A DNA stretch of 64,000 nucleotides. Origin: Rhizobium sp. 16-449-1b. GTDB taxonomy: Bacteria > Pseudomonadota > Alphaproteobacteria > Rhizobiales > Rhizobiaceae. The notes beneath the pieces were generated by a model that was not told the origin of the DNA, searched no databases, and was given only the letters and a program-made list of their open reading frames with translations. Every line of letters starts with the position of its first letter. Position 1 is the stretch's first letter. The position numbers and the translations under genes were made by a program. Of the stretch, positions 1 through 9,646 are shown piece by piece. The stretch lies in NCBI RefSeq assembly GCF_017741935.1, contig NZ_JAGHMH010000002.1:124001-188000 (forward strand), read 5' to 3'.

Positions 1-69
1 CGAAATCGCCATGATACCGATAATGGTCGGGATCATTAGAAGCAGGCGGCGAAGGATATAGGCTCCCAT
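1..69 (-). CDS. yejB: YejB-like ABC transporter permease, N-terminal fragment
   Basis: Only the first 23 codons are in the window, read from an ATG at 69 towards the left edge. They encode a basic start followed by a hydrophobic stretch (MGAYILRRLLLMIPTIIGIM...), the usual first transmembrane helix of BPD-type oligopeptide permeases such as YejB and DppB. It lies on the same strand as, and 158 bp downstream of, the solute-binding protein gene at 228-2066, matching the yejA-yejB order of rhizobial peptide importers. The identity rests on position plus this short N-terminus, so the exact family is inferred. Confidence 0.6.
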   Translation of the reverse strand, partial: MGAYILRRLLLMIPTIIGIMAIS

Positions 70-227
70 CAGCGAGCGGCCTCCGGGGAGTTCTGTCGTA
101 GGCTGTCCAGTCTATCGCCGCTCAATCGTCAAGCCTTCCTCTGCCGGTCAATACCGGCGCTGATCATGGTCCGAAGTGATTCGGTGGGCCCATTTGGAGC
201 CCAGCCGTCAGGCCAATGCAAGTCCGC

Positions 228-2066
228 TCATTTCCTGGCGGAAGACGACCACCAGACGTCGGGAAAACCGGTCGCGTAGGTCGGGTATTCGGCCGGATGG
301 GTGATCGTGTTCCAGTAGGTGATCGACTGCGTGCCGCGATAAAACAGCGGGATCACATAGTGCCCTGCCATCAGCACCCGGTCGAGCGCCTTGATCGACG
401 CCACCTGCTCGTCGCGGTTGGGCGCGAAGATCACCATGCGGATCAGCGCGTCCACCGCCGGGTCGGAGATGCCGGCATAGTTGCGCGAGCCCTGCTGGTT
501 GGCGGAACCAGACCCCCAGTAGTCGGCCTGTTCGTTGCCGGGGTTCATCGTCTGCGCCCAGACGTTCCAGATCATGTCGTAGTCGAAGCTGCGCACGCGG
601 TTGGTATATTGCGAGGCGTCCACGGTGCGCACCCGCGCATCGATGCCGATCTTCTTGAGATTGTTGGTGTAGGGCACCGCCCAGCGCTCCAGCATCGGGC
701 TGGAAAGCAAAATCTCGAAGCTCATCGGCTTGCCGGTCTGGGCGTTGACCATGCGGTTGCCCTTGATCTCCCAGCCGGCTTCCTTGAGGAGCTTGATCGC
801 CGTTCGCAGGTTGTCGCGGCTCTTCTGCGGATCGCCGCCGACAGGATTTGTATAGGCGGTGGTGAAGACTGAAGGCGAAAGCTTGTCCTTGAGCCCGTTC
901 AGGATCTCCAGTTCGCGCCCCTCAGGCAGGCCGGAGGAGGCGAGCTCGGTGTTCCAGAAATAGCTGTCGATGCGCTTGTAGCTGTTGAAGGCGACGGTGC
1001 GGTTCAGTTCCTCGAAGTCGAAGCCGTAGTTCAGCGCCTCGCGCACCTTCTCGTCCTTGAAGATGTCGCGACGCGTGTTCGGCACCAGCGCCTGCATGAT
1101 GCCGGTGGCGCGCAGCGCATTCGGCACGTCCTCTTTCTTCACGCGGCCTTCCTTGACGGCCGGGAAGTCATAGCCGGTCGCCCAGCGCGCCGCCTGCGTC
1201 TCCTGCCAGTAGTCGCTGTTGCCGGCGCGGAACGCCTCGAACTCGACGTCTCGGTCGCCGTAATAGGTGTAGTTGATCGAGCCGAAATTGTTCTGCCCGA
1301 CATTCACGTTGAGGTCCTTGCCCCAATAGTCATCGCGCAGCTCGTAGCGGATCGTGGCGCCTGCCGCGAAGGCGGCGATCTTGTAGGGGCCCGAGCCCAT
1401 CACAGGTTCCAGCGTGGTCTTGGCGATATCGCGCGGCTTGCCGTCAGGCCCGGTGCCCTCCCACCAGTGCTTCGGCACGACCACGAGCTGCCCCAGAATA
1501 TTGGGCAGTTCCTTGTTGTTCTTCTCGTCGAAGGTGAAGGTCACGTCGCGATCGCCCGATTTCTCGGCCTTCACCACGTGCTTGTAATAGTTGGAAGCGA
1601 GCGGGTTGAGCTCCTTCACCTTGTCGAAGCTGAAGATCACATCCTCTGGCGTGACGGGCTTGCCATCTGCCCACTTTGCTTCGGCGCGCAGCCGGAAGGT
1701 CGCGCTCGACACGTCATCGGGATAGGCGACCCCTTCCGCCAGCAGCCCATACGAGGCGAGCAGCTCGTCGTCGGCCGATTTCATCAACGTCTCGAACGGC
1801 AACGTCAGGCCGACGGCGGCCTCGCCCTTGGAAAGCAGTGGGTTGAACGTGTCGTAGGTGCCCGATGCCGAAAGCCTCAGATTGCCGCCCTTCGGCGCAT
1901 CCGCGTTGACGTAGTCGAAATGCTTGAAACCCGGCTTGTATTTCAGCTCGCCGATGGTGGAGGTCCCGATCCGGAAGACCGGCTCCTGGGCGACGGCCTG
2001 CAAGGGCAGGGCGGCAGCGCCCAACAGAGAAAACACCAAACCAAGTCTCGACCACGCACGCGCCAT
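228..2066 (-). CDS. yejA: Extracellular solute-binding protein family 5 (YejA-like), peptide ABC importer
   Basis: 612 residues. A Sec signal peptide ends near residue 26 (hydrophobic core then A-V-A-Q). The rest has the SBP_bac_5 architecture, including a GTSTIGELKYKPGFKHFDYVN start, 'YVNADAPKGGNLRLSASGTYDTFN' type segments and a Trp/Tyr-rich C-terminal lobe. YejA proteins are periplasmic receptors of the YejABEF importer, which takes up peptides including antimicrobial and microcin-like peptides in enterobacteria. The substrate here is not determinable from sequence. It is followed on the same strand by the permease start at 1-69. The ATG at 2066 is preceded by a GGGG-rich stretch about 8 nt upstream, and the signal peptide begins right there. 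Confidence 0.85.
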   Translation of the reverse strand: MARAWSRLGLVFSLLGAAALPLQAVAQEPVFRIGTSTIGELKYKPGFKHFDYVNADAPKGGNLRLSASGTYDTFNPLLSKGEAAVGLTLPFETLMKSADDELLASYGLLAEGVAYPDDVSSATFRLRAEAKWADGKPVTPEDVIFSFDKVKELNPLASNYYKHVVKAEKSGDRDVTFTFDEKNNKELPNILGQLVVVPKHWWEGTGPDGKPRDIAKTTLEPVMGSGPYKIAAFAAGATIRYELRDDYWGKDLNVNVGQNNFGSINYTYYGDRDVEFEAFRAGNSDYWQETQAARWATGYDFPAVKEGRVKKEDVPNALRATGIMQALVPNTRRDIFKDEKVREALNYGFDFEELNRTVAFNSYKRIDSYFWNTELASSGLPEGRELEILNGLKDKLSPSVFTTAYTNPVGGDPQKSRDNLRTAIKLLKEAGWEIKGNRMVNAQTGKPMSFEILLSSPMLERWAVPYTNNLKKIGIDARVRTVDASQYTNRVRSFDYDMIWNVWAQTMNPGNEQADYWGSGSANQQGSRNYAGISDPAVDALIRMVIFAPNRDEQVASIKALDRVLMAGHYVIPLFYRGTQSITYWNTITHPAEYPTYATGFPDVWWSSSARK

Positions 2067-2180
2067 TCGCCAGCCCCAATTGTTTCGCTTTTTTCGAGGA
2101 TAGGCGAAATGCTGGCGAAAAACAGGTGACGCAACCTTTTTTGTCCGGCTTCGCGCAAATGTGAGCGCAAGCCCGGCTGC

Positions 2181-2795
2181 TCAGGCCGTCGCTTCCTCCA
2201 GCCTTTTGCGCAGCATCCCCCGCAACTCCGCCACCATGCGCGGGTCGCCGCCGATATCGGGATCGTGCGCTGCGGTCACGATGATCCTCAGCAGTTCGAG
2301 CACCAGCGCCGACAGAAGGTCGAGATCGTCGCCAACAGGAGGGCTCGCTTTCTGCAACAGCGCCTTGATGTTGCCGCGCAGTTCAGCCCGCGATTTCACC
2401 TTGCGCTCCTTGGGGATATCGCGTCGCGCCGCCAGCACCGGAAATTCGCGGTACTTCTCCAGAAAGCTGCCAAGCCGCGCGAAGATGGCGTCGCCAATCT
2501 CGGACGCCCGCTTGTCGTCGACCTCGTTTTGCAGCTCGACCAGCGCGGCGTTCAGCTGCCGCATCCGCTCGATGTGTAGTGCTTCGGCCAGCACCGGCTT
2601 GGTCGGGAAGAACTGGTAGAGCGAGCCGATCGAGGATTTCGCCTCGGCGGCGATCTCCGTCATCGTCGCGGCCTCATAGCCCTTCTCAAGAAAGATCTTG
2701 GCGGCCGCCTCGGTCAGAATGGCAACGCGCTCGTGCCCCCGCTTCTGCTTCGGCGAGCGATCGATTGAATCGGCACTTGATTTTTGTGAGGACAT
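2181..2795 (-). CDS. TetR/AcrR family transcriptional regulator
   Basis: About 204 residues from the ATG at 2795. The N-terminal helix-turn-helix is typical of TetR (residues ~20-65: RVAILTEAAAKIFLEKGYEA, then TMTEIAAEAKSSIGSLYQFFPTK). The all-helical C-terminal ligand domain has no recognisable ligand signature. The frame stays open further upstream, but the ATG at 2795 has GGAA 8 nt before it; an ATG at 2801 is an alternative. The gene is divergent from the isochorismatase-like hydrolase at 2847. Two copies of one palindrome lie over and between the two starts, so it probably represses itself and the hydrolase (inference). Confidence 0.88.
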   Translation of the reverse strand: MSSQKSSADSIDRSPKQKRGHERVAILTEAAAKIFLEKGYEAATMTEIAAEAKSSIGSLYQFFPTKPVLAEALHIERMRQLNAALVELQNEVDDKRASEIGDAIFARLGSFLEKYREFPVLAARRDIPKERKVKSRAELRGNIKALLQKASPPVGDDLDLLSALVLELLRIIVTAAHDPDIGGDPRMVAELRGMLRKRLEEATA

Positions 2796-2826
2796 CCTCA
2801 TATTTCCAATTGCGAGGATATCCTCA
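2787..2826. promoter_or_regulatory. Tandem palindromic operator between tetR and isochorismatase gene
   Basis: TGAGGACATCCTCA at 2787-2800 and CGAGGATATCCTCA at 2813-2826 are two copies of a GAGGAYATCCTC palindrome, with centres 26 bp apart. The first covers the regulator's own start codon. The second ends just before the start region of the divergent gene. Two near-identical palindromes in a TetR divergent region are the usual operator layout; binding by this TetR protein is inferred. Confidence 0.75.
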
Positions 2827-2846
2827 TGTTTATTCCGGAGCCTTCC

Positions 2847-3419
2847 ATGTCCCTCTACGATCCCAAGACCACCGCCCTGATCTCCATCGATCTGCAGGGC
2901 TTTATCATTTCCAGGCCCGTCGCGCCTCATTCAGCTCAGCAGGTGATCGAAAATACCGCCGCGATCGCCAAGTCGCTGAAAGCAGCCGGCGGCACGACCG
3001 TATTCGTCACCATCGGATTTTCCGCGGACTATGCCGACGCTGTCAACCAGCCGACCGACGAACCGATCGCCTTCCCACAGGGTGGCTTGCCGGCCGAGGC
3101 GCTGCGCGAACCGCCCGAGATCGCTGACCTGACGCCGGATGTGCGCATCACCAAGCATCAATGGAGCGCCTTTTACGGCAGCGAACTCGACCTGCAGCTG
3201 CGCCGTCGCGGCATCCGGACGGTCATTCTCACCGGCATCGCCACCAATTTTGGCGTCGAGGCCACGATCCGCGATGCGTTCGCCCATAATTACGCGGTCA
3301 TCGCCGCCGAGGATGCGATGACGACGTTCACCGCCGAAATGCACGCCTTCGCCTGCGAGCGCATCTTCCCGCGCCTGTCGCGCATCCGCAAAACCGCAGA
3401 CATCCTCGCCAACGCCTGA
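2847..3419 (+). CDS. Isochorismatase-family hydrolase lacking the catalytic cysteine
   Basis: 190 residues. The isochorismatase-like fold is shown by LISIDLQGF (Asp15), RITKHQWSAFYG (Lys103) and the TGIATNFGVEATIRDAF segment. In cysteine hydrolases of this family the last motif reads TNxCVE; here the Cys position is Gly136. True isochorismatases such as EntB and PhzD also have Gly there and use only Asp and Lys, so this may cleave a vinyl-ether-like bond rather than act as an amidase (inference). The start was placed at MSLYDP because CCGGAG lies 6 nt upstream; an in-frame ATG at 2826 lies inside the operator. It is divergent from, and probably controlled by, the TetR gene. Confidence 0.85.
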   Translation: MSLYDPKTTALISIDLQGFIISRPVAPHSAQQVIENTAAIAKSLKAAGGTTVFVTIGFSADYADAVNQPTDEPIAFPQGGLPAEALREPPEIADLTPDVRITKHQWSAFYGSELDLQLRRRGIRTVILTGIATNFGVEATIRDAFAHNYAVIAAEDAMTTFTAEMHAFACERIFPRLSRIRKTADILANA

Positions 3420-3548
3420 GTGCGGCGCTGCCGGCCGACGCAATGTCTCGTAATCGCCCGTGAAAAACATCGATTCACCAGAATCGCATTTCACGGTAAA
3501 ACGGGTGCAAATCACTCGACCTTGGTCGGCAGCAGTTCAGGATACGGC

Positions 3549-4622
3549 ATGGCTTTCCGCATCGCGCAGGCGCTCTCTTCAATCGGTAAACTGGCACTGG
3601 CCACCGCGATCGGCGCCAGCCTTATCGCCGGCGATGTCGCCGCCCAGCAGAAACAGCCGAGCCCCGGCAGCGCCAAGGCGATCTTCGGCGGCGTTCAGCT
3701 TCCGACGCAGGGTGCTCCGCAACCCTTCGGCTTCTATGCCAAGGGCTGCATGGCCGGCGCCGAGGCGCTTCCGACCGATGGTCCAAACTGGCAGGCCATG
3801 CGGCTGTCGCGCAATCGCCGCTGGGGCAATCCGGCGATGCTCTCCACCATCGAGCAGCTGTCACGCGATGCCGCCAAATATGATGGCTGGCCGGGCCTGC
3901 TGGTCGGCGATATCGCCCAGCCGCGCGGCGGCCCGATGATCACGGGCCACGCCTCGCACCAGATCGGCCTCGATGCCGATATCTGGCTGACGCCGATGCC
4001 CAACTTCCGCATGACGGCGGAACAGCGCGAGGCGCTGCCTTTCACGACCATGCTGCAGAAGAACGCCTTCCTGACGATCAACCCGAATGTCTGGACCCCG
4101 GCTCACGCCCGTCTCCTGATGCGCGCCGCGAGCTATCCGCAGGTCGAGCGCATCTTCGTCAATCCGGCCATCAAGAAGAAGATGTGCGACACCTGGACGG
4201 GCGATCGCACCAATCTCGGCAAGCTGCGCCCCGAATACGGCCACGATTCCCACTTCCACATCCGCATCAAGTGCCCGCCAGGTGCTGCCAATTGCAAGCC
4301 GCAGGCGCCTGTCGCGGCCGGCGATGGTTGCGACAAGTCGCTCGCCTGGTGGTTCAGCCCCGCGCCCTGGGCCAAGCCCAAGCCGCCGAAGCCGGATGCC
4401 AAGCCGGTCAAGCCGCGCGAGGTCATGGTGTCGGACCTGCCGAGGGCTTGCCAGGCGGTTCTCGATGCGCCTGCGGTCTCCTCCGTGCGCGCCGCGACCT
4501 ATGGCGGCCCTTCGGCTGCCGAAGTGCTCCGCGCTCAGCCCATTGACGCGCCGGCGGCCGCCAATGACGACGAACTGCCCGATCTCGGCCCTATCCCGGA
4601 TGACAAGCCCGCAGCGCAATGA
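3549..4622 (+). CDS. mepA: Penicillin-insensitive murein endopeptidase MepA (peptidase M74)
   Basis: 357 residues with a signal peptide (residues 1-34, ending G-D-V-A-A). MepA family zinc motifs are present: GHASHQIGLDADIWL and HDSHFHIRIKCP, plus the conserved RNRRWGNPAM and FVNPAIKKKMC stretches. This periplasmic metallopeptidase cuts D-Ala-meso-DAP cross-links in peptidoglycan. The Lys/Pro-rich segment near residues 275-300 is an apparent linker, and the C-terminal ~60 residues after it have no recognised domain. The start at 3549 has AGGA 8 nt upstream and opens directly into the signal peptide. It is not obviously in an operon with its neighbours. Confidence 0.92.
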   Translation: MAFRIAQALSSIGKLALATAIGASLIAGDVAAQQKQPSPGSAKAIFGGVQLPTQGAPQPFGFYAKGCMAGAEALPTDGPNWQAMRLSRNRRWGNPAMLSTIEQLSRDAAKYDGWPGLLVGDIAQPRGGPMITGHASHQIGLDADIWLTPMPNFRMTAEQREALPFTTMLQKNAFLTINPNVWTPAHARLLMRAASYPQVERIFVNPAIKKKMCDTWTGDRTNLGKLRPEYGHDSHFHIRIKCPPGAANCKPQAPVAAGDGCDKSLAWWFSPAPWAKPKPPKPDAKPVKPREVMVSDLPRACQAVLDAPAVSSVRAATYGGPSAAEVLRAQPIDAPAAANDDELPDLGPIPDDKPAAQ

Positions 4623-4727
4623 TGCCGGTTGAACACCGCGACACCGCTCTTTAAAACCCTGATCGCTTCGTATAGAAGCGGTCAAATCGATTGAATTATG
4701 CCAGTGAATTTAGAGGGGGAGCTTCTG

Positions 4728-5111
4728 ATGGCCGGCCGCAAGTGCCTTGCGCTCATCGCGCATGACCAGAAGAAGGACGACATGGCGGAATTCGCCCGCC
4801 GCAACGAGGAGACGCTCAAGGCGAACTGGACGATCTTTGCGACCGGAACGACCGGCGGCCGTGTTCTCGACGCCGCTCCCTCGCTTGATGTCACCCGATT
4901 GAAAAGCGGCCCGCTCGGCGGTGACCAGCAGATCGGCGCGCTCATCGCCACCGGCGAGGTCGATGCCCTGATCTTCTTCGTCGACCCGCTGACCCCCATG
5001 CCCCACGACGTCGACGTCAAGGCCTTGATGCGCCTTGCGATCGTCTATGATATCCCAATGGCACTCAACGAGGCCACGGCCGACAGGCTGATCGCCAATC
5101 TTCACGCATAA
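4728..5111 (+). CDS. mgsA: Methylglyoxal synthase
   Basis: 127 residues. MgsA converts dihydroxyacetone phosphate to methylglyoxal plus phosphate, a cytosolic bypass of lower glycolysis. Family hallmarks are seen: [14 protein letters not shown] at the start, FATGTTGGR (phosphate-binding loop), [14 protein letters not shown] with the catalytic Asp, and [17 protein letters not shown]. An ATG at 4698 also opens the frame, but 4728 has GGGGGAG 6-7 nt upstream and matches the family's usual start. glk follows after 33 bp on the same strand, so DHAP overflow and glucose phosphorylation are probably co-transcribed. Confidence 0.95.
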   Translation: MAGRKCLALIAHDQKKDDMAEFARRNEETLKANWTIFATGTTGGRVLDAAPSLDVTRLKSGPLGGDQQIGALIATGEVDALIFFVDPLTPMPHDVDVKALMRLAIVYDIPMALNEATADRLIANLHA

Positions 5112-5144
5112 GCGGCGCGCGAACGCGCAACAACGGAACCTGCC

Positions 5145-6176
5145 ATGCACCAGCTCGATACCAGCGACGCCTCCATGCCCTTCCCGATCCTGATCGGCGA
5201 TATCGGCGGAACCAATGCCCGTTTCGCCATCATAGAGACGGCCGACGCCGAACAGGTCAATTTCCCGAACGTGCGCACCGCCGATTTCAAGACCATCGAC
5301 GACGCCATCCGCGCCACCATCCTGGAAAAGAGCGCCATCAAGCCGCGTTCCGCCATCCTCGCGGTCGCCGGCCCGATCAGCGACGACGAAATCCCGCTGA
5401 CCAATTGCGATTGGGTCGTACGTCCGAAGTCGATGATCGAAAATCTGGGCATCGAGGATGTCCTTGTTGTCAACGATTTCGAAGCCCAGGCGCTCGCCAT
5501 CTCCGATCTGGCGCCGGAACACCGCGAACGCCTCGGCGATGCCGACGCCCATGAGGACATGATCGCCTCCCGCGTCGTGCTCGGGCCGGGCACCGGCCTC
5601 GGCGTCGGCGGCCTCGTGCATGCGCGCGGCGTCTGGATCCCGGTTCCGGGCGAGGGCGGCCACGTCGATCTCGGGCCGCGCAGCAAGCGCGATCTCGAAA
5701 TCTTCCCTTATGTCGAAACCATCGAGGGCCGCGTGTCGGCCGAGCAGATCCTCTCCGGCCGTGGCATCGTCAACCTCTACCGCGCCATCTGCACCGCCGA
5801 TGGCATCGCGCCGAAGTACAGCGACCCCGCCGACATCACCTCGCACGCGCTGGCCGAAAGCGACCCCGTCGCCGTCGAGACCATCTCGCTGTTTTCAACC
5901 TATCTCGGCCGCGTTGCCGGCGACATGGCGATGATCTTCATGGCGCGCGGCGGCGTGTTCCTCTCCGGCGGCATCAGCCAGAAGATCCTGGCCGCTCTGC
6001 GCAAGCCCGAGTTTCGCGCCGGTTTCGAGGACAAGGCGCCGCACACGGCACTGCTCTCGACCATCCCGACCTATGTCGTCACCCATCCGCTGGCGGCACT
6101 CTCCGGCCTCTCGTCCTACGCCCGCCGGCCCGACACCTTCGGCGTGTCGACCGATGGCCGCCGCTGGGGTCGATAG
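5145..6176 (+). CDS. glk: Glucokinase
   Basis: 343 residues, slightly longer than E. coli Glk. It phosphorylates glucose with ATP to glucose 6-phosphate. The N-terminal ATP/phosphate loop [15 protein letters not shown] (residues ~15-29), [11 protein letters not shown] with catalytic Asp, [24 protein letters not shown] and the C-terminal [14 protein letters not shown] adenosine motif are all intact. GGAA precedes the ATG at 5145. It forms a same-strand block with mgsA upstream and the ABC exporter downstream. Confidence 0.95.
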   Translation: MHQLDTSDASMPFPILIGDIGGTNARFAIIETADAEQVNFPNVRTADFKTIDDAIRATILEKSAIKPRSAILAVAGPISDDEIPLTNCDWVVRPKSMIENLGIEDVLVVNDFEAQALAISDLAPEHRERLGDADAHEDMIASRVVLGPGTGLGVGGLVHARGVWIPVPGEGGHVDLGPRSKRDLEIFPYVETIEGRVSAEQILSGRGIVNLYRAICTADGIAPKYSDPADITSHALAESDPVAVETISLFSTYLGRVAGDMAMIFMARGGVFLSGGISQKILAALRKPEFRAGFEDKAPHTALLSTIPTYVVTHPLAALSGLSSYARRPDTFGVSTDGRRWGR

Positions 6177-6292
6177 CCCCCCAGCGTCCGGCGCCCGGAC
6201 AGACCTAGCCAAACGGGCGCCAACTCTTTATAGAGCCGCTCGAGCGCGGGCCGCAGCAGCGGCTCGCATGGTCACGAGACAGGAAGTCTTTA

Positions 6293-8080
6293 TTGCGTTC
6301 ATCCGATCCCCAGCAGCGCCCCGTCGACAGCGGCACGGTCACCGCCGTCTTGAAGCGCATCATCGCTGAAAATGGCCGCGAGCACATCTGGGGCTACGTC
6401 GTCGCCATCAGCTGTCTTGTCCTCGTCGCGCTATCGACGGCCTTCACCGCCTGGATCATGCGCTCGATCATCGACGAGGCCTTCGCCAACAGGCGCGCCG
6501 ATGTCGTCTGGGTCATCTGCCTCTCCATCTTTATTGCCTTCGTCATTCGCGGTTTCGCGAGCTATGGCCAGGCGGTGGCGCTGTCGAAGATCGGCAACAA
6601 CATCGTCGCCCGCTACCAGAGCCGTCTCTACGTGCATCTGATGACGCTGTCGGTCGGCTATTTCAACGAGGCGCGTTCGGCCCGCATCGCCGCCCAGGTC
6701 AGCCAGAATGTCGGCGGCATCCGCGATGTCCTCAACCTGACGATCACCTCGACCGCCCGCGACCTGCTGACCTTCGTCGCCCTGCTCGGCGTCATGGTCT
6801 ATCAGGACCCGCTGCTCAGCGTCGCCGTTCTGATCCTGGCACCGCCGCTGCTTCTGGCGCTGCGCTATCTCTCCAAGCGCCTGCGCCAGGCCACCAAGGA
6901 AGCCATCGATCTCAACAGCCACGTGCTCGGCGCCATGCAGGAGACCATTCAGGGCATCTCCATCGTCAAGGCGTTCACGATGGAACGGCAGCTCGAGCAG
7001 AAGATCAACAAGATCATCGTCGCCGCCGAAGAGCGCGGCAACAAGATCGCCAAGCTGTCCGAGCGCAACGCGCCGATGACCGAAAGCTTCGCCGGTTTCG
7101 CCGTCGCCAGCGTTCTCGCCTACGCCGCCTACCGCTCGATCTATCAGAACGTGCCGCCCGGCGCCTTCTTCTCCTTCGTCACCGCGCTGCTCTTGGCCTA
7201 TGATCCGGCCCGTCGCCTTGCCAAGCTGCAGGTGCAGATGGAGCGCGCCGCCGTCAACGCGCGCATGATCTACGAGCTGCTCGACATGGAGCCGCGCCAG
7301 CGCGACCTTCCGGATGCCAAGCCGCTGGTCGTCACCGAAGCCCGCATCGAGCTCAAGGATGTCGCCTTCGCCTATGGCAACGACAATGTGCTCGATGGCG
7401 TCAACATGGTGGCCGAGGGTGGCAAGACCACCGCGCTCGTCGGCCCCTCCGGCGCCGGCAAGTCGACGATCATCAATCTCATCCCGCGCTTCTACGATCC
7501 GAAGGCCGGCCAGATCCTAATCGACGGCCAGGACATCGCCCATGTGACGAAGAAGTCGCTGCGCGAGCAGCTGGCCTATGTCTCGCAGCAGCCCTACCTG
7601 TTCGAAGGCTCGATCCGCGACAACATCCGCTACGGCCGTCCCGACGCCAGCGATGCCGAGGTCGAGGAGGCAGCGCGTTTGGCTTACGCCCACGACTTCA
7701 TTCTCGCCCAGCCGGAAGGCTACGACACGCCGGTCGGCGAAAACGGCGTGACGCTTTCGGGCGGCCAGCGCCAGCGCCTGTCGATCGCCCGCGCTTTGGT
7801 GCGCAACGCCCCGATCCTGCTTCTCGACGAAGCGACCTCCGCGCTCGATACCGAATCGGAAGCCGCCGTCCAGAAGGCGCTCGACGAGGCCATGACCGGC
7901 CGCACCGTCGTCGTCATCGCCCACCGCCTCTCGACGGTCGTGCGCGCCGACAAGATCGTCGTCATGCAGCAGGGCCGCGTCGTCGAAGAGGGCAATCACG
8001 AGACGCTTGCGAAGCGCAGCGACGGTCTTTACGCTCGCCTCAACAACCTTCAGAGGCCCGCGGCCTCCGAGACTTTCTGA
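6293..8080 (+). CDS. ABC exporter, fused permease and ATP-binding protein (MsbA-like)
   Basis: 595 residues in the half-transporter layout: a six-helix ABC membrane domain (about residues 25-310) then a nucleotide-binding domain. The NBD shows Walker A GPSGAGKST, Q-loop YVSQQPYLFEG, signature LSGGQRQR, Walker B ILLLDEAT and the H-loop in VIAHRLST. Such homodimers export lipids or drugs; MsbA-like lipid A flipping is possible but not provable here. The start is TTG at 6293 with AGGAAG 6 nt upstream, better supported than any later ATG. It lies between glk and dapB on the same strand. Confidence 0.9.
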   Translation: MRSSDPQQRPVDSGTVTAVLKRIIAENGREHIWGYVVAISCLVLVALSTAFTAWIMRSIIDEAFANRRADVVWVICLSIFIAFVIRGFASYGQAVALSKIGNNIVARYQSRLYVHLMTLSVGYFNEARSARIAAQVSQNVGGIRDVLNLTITSTARDLLTFVALLGVMVYQDPLLSVAVLILAPPLLLALRYLSKRLRQATKEAIDLNSHVLGAMQETIQGISIVKAFTMERQLEQKINKIIVAAEERGNKIAKLSERNAPMTESFAGFAVASVLAYAAYRSIYQNVPPGAFFSFVTALLLAYDPARRLAKLQVQMERAAVNARMIYELLDMEPRQRDLPDAKPLVVTEARIELKDVAFAYGNDNVLDGVNMVAEGGKTTALVGPSGAGKSTIINLIPRFYDPKAGQILIDGQDIAHVTKKSLREQLAYVSQQPYLFEGSIRDNIRYGRPDASDAEVEEAARLAYAHDFILAQPEGYDTPVGENGVTLSGGQRQRLSIARALVRNAPILLLDEATSALDTESEAAVQKALDEAMTGRTVVVIAHRLSTVVRADKIVVMQQGRVVEEGNHETLAKRSDGLYARLNNLQRPAASETF

Positions 8081-8103
8081 TACGTGAATGATGGACGCCT
8101 GAC

Positions 8104-8928
8104 ATGAGCGATGCTGCGATGAAACTGGTGGTGGTTGGTGCAGCGGGCCGCATGGGACAGGCGCTCATCCGCATGGTCCACGAGATCGAAGGCGTCGTGC
8201 TGCACGCAGCCGTCGGCCGTCCAGGCTCGCCCTTCATCGGCAAGGATGCCGGCGAGATATCGGGCCTCGGCCCCAACGGTATCGCGATCACCGACGATCC
8301 GCTTGCCGCCTTCCTTCACGCCGATGGCGTGCTCGATTTCACCACGCCCGCGACCACCAATGAATTCGCAGCACTCGCCGCCCAGGCCCGCATCGTCCAC
8401 ATCATCGGCACGACAGGCTGCTCGGTCGAGGACGAACAGAAGATCTCCGCCGCCAGCCGCCATGCCCGCATCGTCAAATCAGGAAATATGGGCCTCGGCG
8501 TCAATCTTCTGAGCGTGCTTGTCGAACAGGCGGCGCGCGCGCTCGACCCCGCCGATTGGGACATCGAAGTCCTCGAAATGCACCACAAGCGCAAGGTCGA
8601 CGCCCCCTCGGGAACCGCGCTGCTTCTGGGTGAAGCTGCCGCCAAGGGCCGCGGCATCGATCTGGCCACCCATTCCGTCCGCGTCCGCGATGGCCACACC
8701 GGCGCGCGCGAAGCGGGCACGATCGGCTTTGCCACGCTTCGCGGCGGTTCCGTCATCGGCGAACATTCCGTCATCTTCGCCGGCGAGGGCGAGCGCGTCT
8801 CCATGGCCCACAGCGCCGGTGATCGCTCCATCTTCGCGCGCGGCGCCGTCAAGGCGGCCCTTTGGGCGCGCGACAAGAAGCCGGGTCTCTATTCCATGCT
8901 CGATGTTCTCGGGCTCTCCCAACACTGA
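8104..8928 (+). CDS. dapB: 4-hydroxy-tetrahydrodipicolinate reductase
   Basis: 274 residues. DapB reduces 4-hydroxy-tetrahydrodipicolinate with NAD(P)H in the lysine/diaminopimelate pathway. The N-terminal dinucleotide-binding GAAGRMGQ loop, the IIGTTGCS motif, the catalytic [15 protein letters not shown] motif (His/Lys) and the C-terminal FARGAVKAA segment are visible. It ends 21 bp before gpmA on the same strand. Confidence 0.96.
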   Translation: MSDAAMKLVVVGAAGRMGQALIRMVHEIEGVVLHAAVGRPGSPFIGKDAGEISGLGPNGIAITDDPLAAFLHADGVLDFTTPATTNEFAALAAQARIVHIIGTTGCSVEDEQKISAASRHARIVKSGNMGLGVNLLSVLVEQAARALDPADWDIEVLEMHHKRKVDAPSGTALLLGEAAAKGRGIDLATHSVRVRDGHTGAREAGTIGFATLRGGSVIGEHSVIFAGEGERVSMAHSAGDRSIFARGAVKAALWARDKKPGLYSMLDVLGLSQH

Positions 8929-8949
8929 TCTCATCAGGAGGAATTTATA

Positions 8950-9585
8950 ATGAGCGGTACCCTCGTCCTCGTTCGCCACGGCCAGAGCGACTGGAACCTG
9001 AAGAACCTTTTCACCGGCTGGAAGAACCCGGAGCTCACGGAGCTCGGCGTTCAGGAAGCCAACACCGGCGGCAAGGCGCTCGCCGAAACCGGCATCAAGT
9101 TCGACATCGCCTTCACCTCCGACCTGAAGCGCGCCCAGGACACGCTGAAGATCATCCTGGAAAACGTCGGCCAGACCGGCCTTGAGACGATCAAGGACCA
9201 GGCGTTGAACGAGCGCGACTACGGCGATCTCTCCGGCCTCAACAAGGACGACGCCCGCGCCAAGTGGGGCGAAGAGCAGGTCCACATCTGGCGCCGCTCC
9301 TACGACGTTCCCCCTCCGGGCGGCGAAAGCCTGCGCGACACCGGCGCCCGCGTCTGGCCCTATTACCTGACGGAAATCCTGCCCCGCGTGCTCCGCGGTG
9401 AAACCGTGCTCGTCGCCGCCCACGGCAACTCGCTGCGCTCGCTGGTCATGGTTCTCGACAAGCTCACCAAGGAACAGATCCTCGGCGTCAACCTCGCGAC
9501 CGGCGTTCCCATGGTCTACAAGCTCAACGCCGACTCGACCGTCGCTTCCAAGGAAGTCCTCGGCGACATGTCCGGCGCCCACTAA
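8950..9585 (+). CDS. gpmA: 2,3-bisphosphoglycerate-dependent phosphoglycerate mutase
   Basis: 211 residues. It interconverts 3- and 2-phosphoglycerate. The [18 protein letters not shown] motif carries the phosphohistidine; [22 protein letters not shown] and the second catalytic His in [10 protein letters not shown] are present. At 211 residues it is shorter than the ~250 of E. coli GpmA, which is normal for rhizobial dPGM. AGGAGG-like AGGAGGAATTT precedes the ATG. It is the last gene of the mgsA-glk-ABC-dapB-gpmA block, with a 9-bp GC hairpin just downstream. Confidence 0.96.
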   Translation: MSGTLVLVRHGQSDWNLKNLFTGWKNPELTELGVQEANTGGKALAETGIKFDIAFTSDLKRAQDTLKIILENVGQTGLETIKDQALNERDYGDLSGLNKDDARAKWGEEQVHIWRRSYDVPPPGGESLRDTGARVWPYYLTEILPRVLRGETVLVAAHGNSLRSLVMVLDKLTKEQILGVNLATGVPMVYKLNADSTVASKEVLGDMSGAH

Positions 9586-9593
9586 ACATCATC

Positions 9594-9622
9594 GCGCCGC
9601 GCGTCTCTCCGATGCGCGGCGC
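9594..9622 (+). terminator. GC-rich stem-loop after gpmA
   Basis: GCGCCGCGC (9594-9602) pairs perfectly with GCGCGGCGC (9614-9622) across an 11-nt loop, starting 8 nt after the gpmA stop. There is no following T-run, so it may be a weak terminator or a 3'-end stabiliser. Confidence 0.5.
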
Positions 9623-9646
9623 CTCTCCGGATAGACCGGAAGTTAC

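Noticed and set aside
3420..3548. Upstream extension of mepA to 3420
   Set aside because: The extra 43 residues precede a clear signal peptide that starts at the ATG at 3549 with its own ribosome site.
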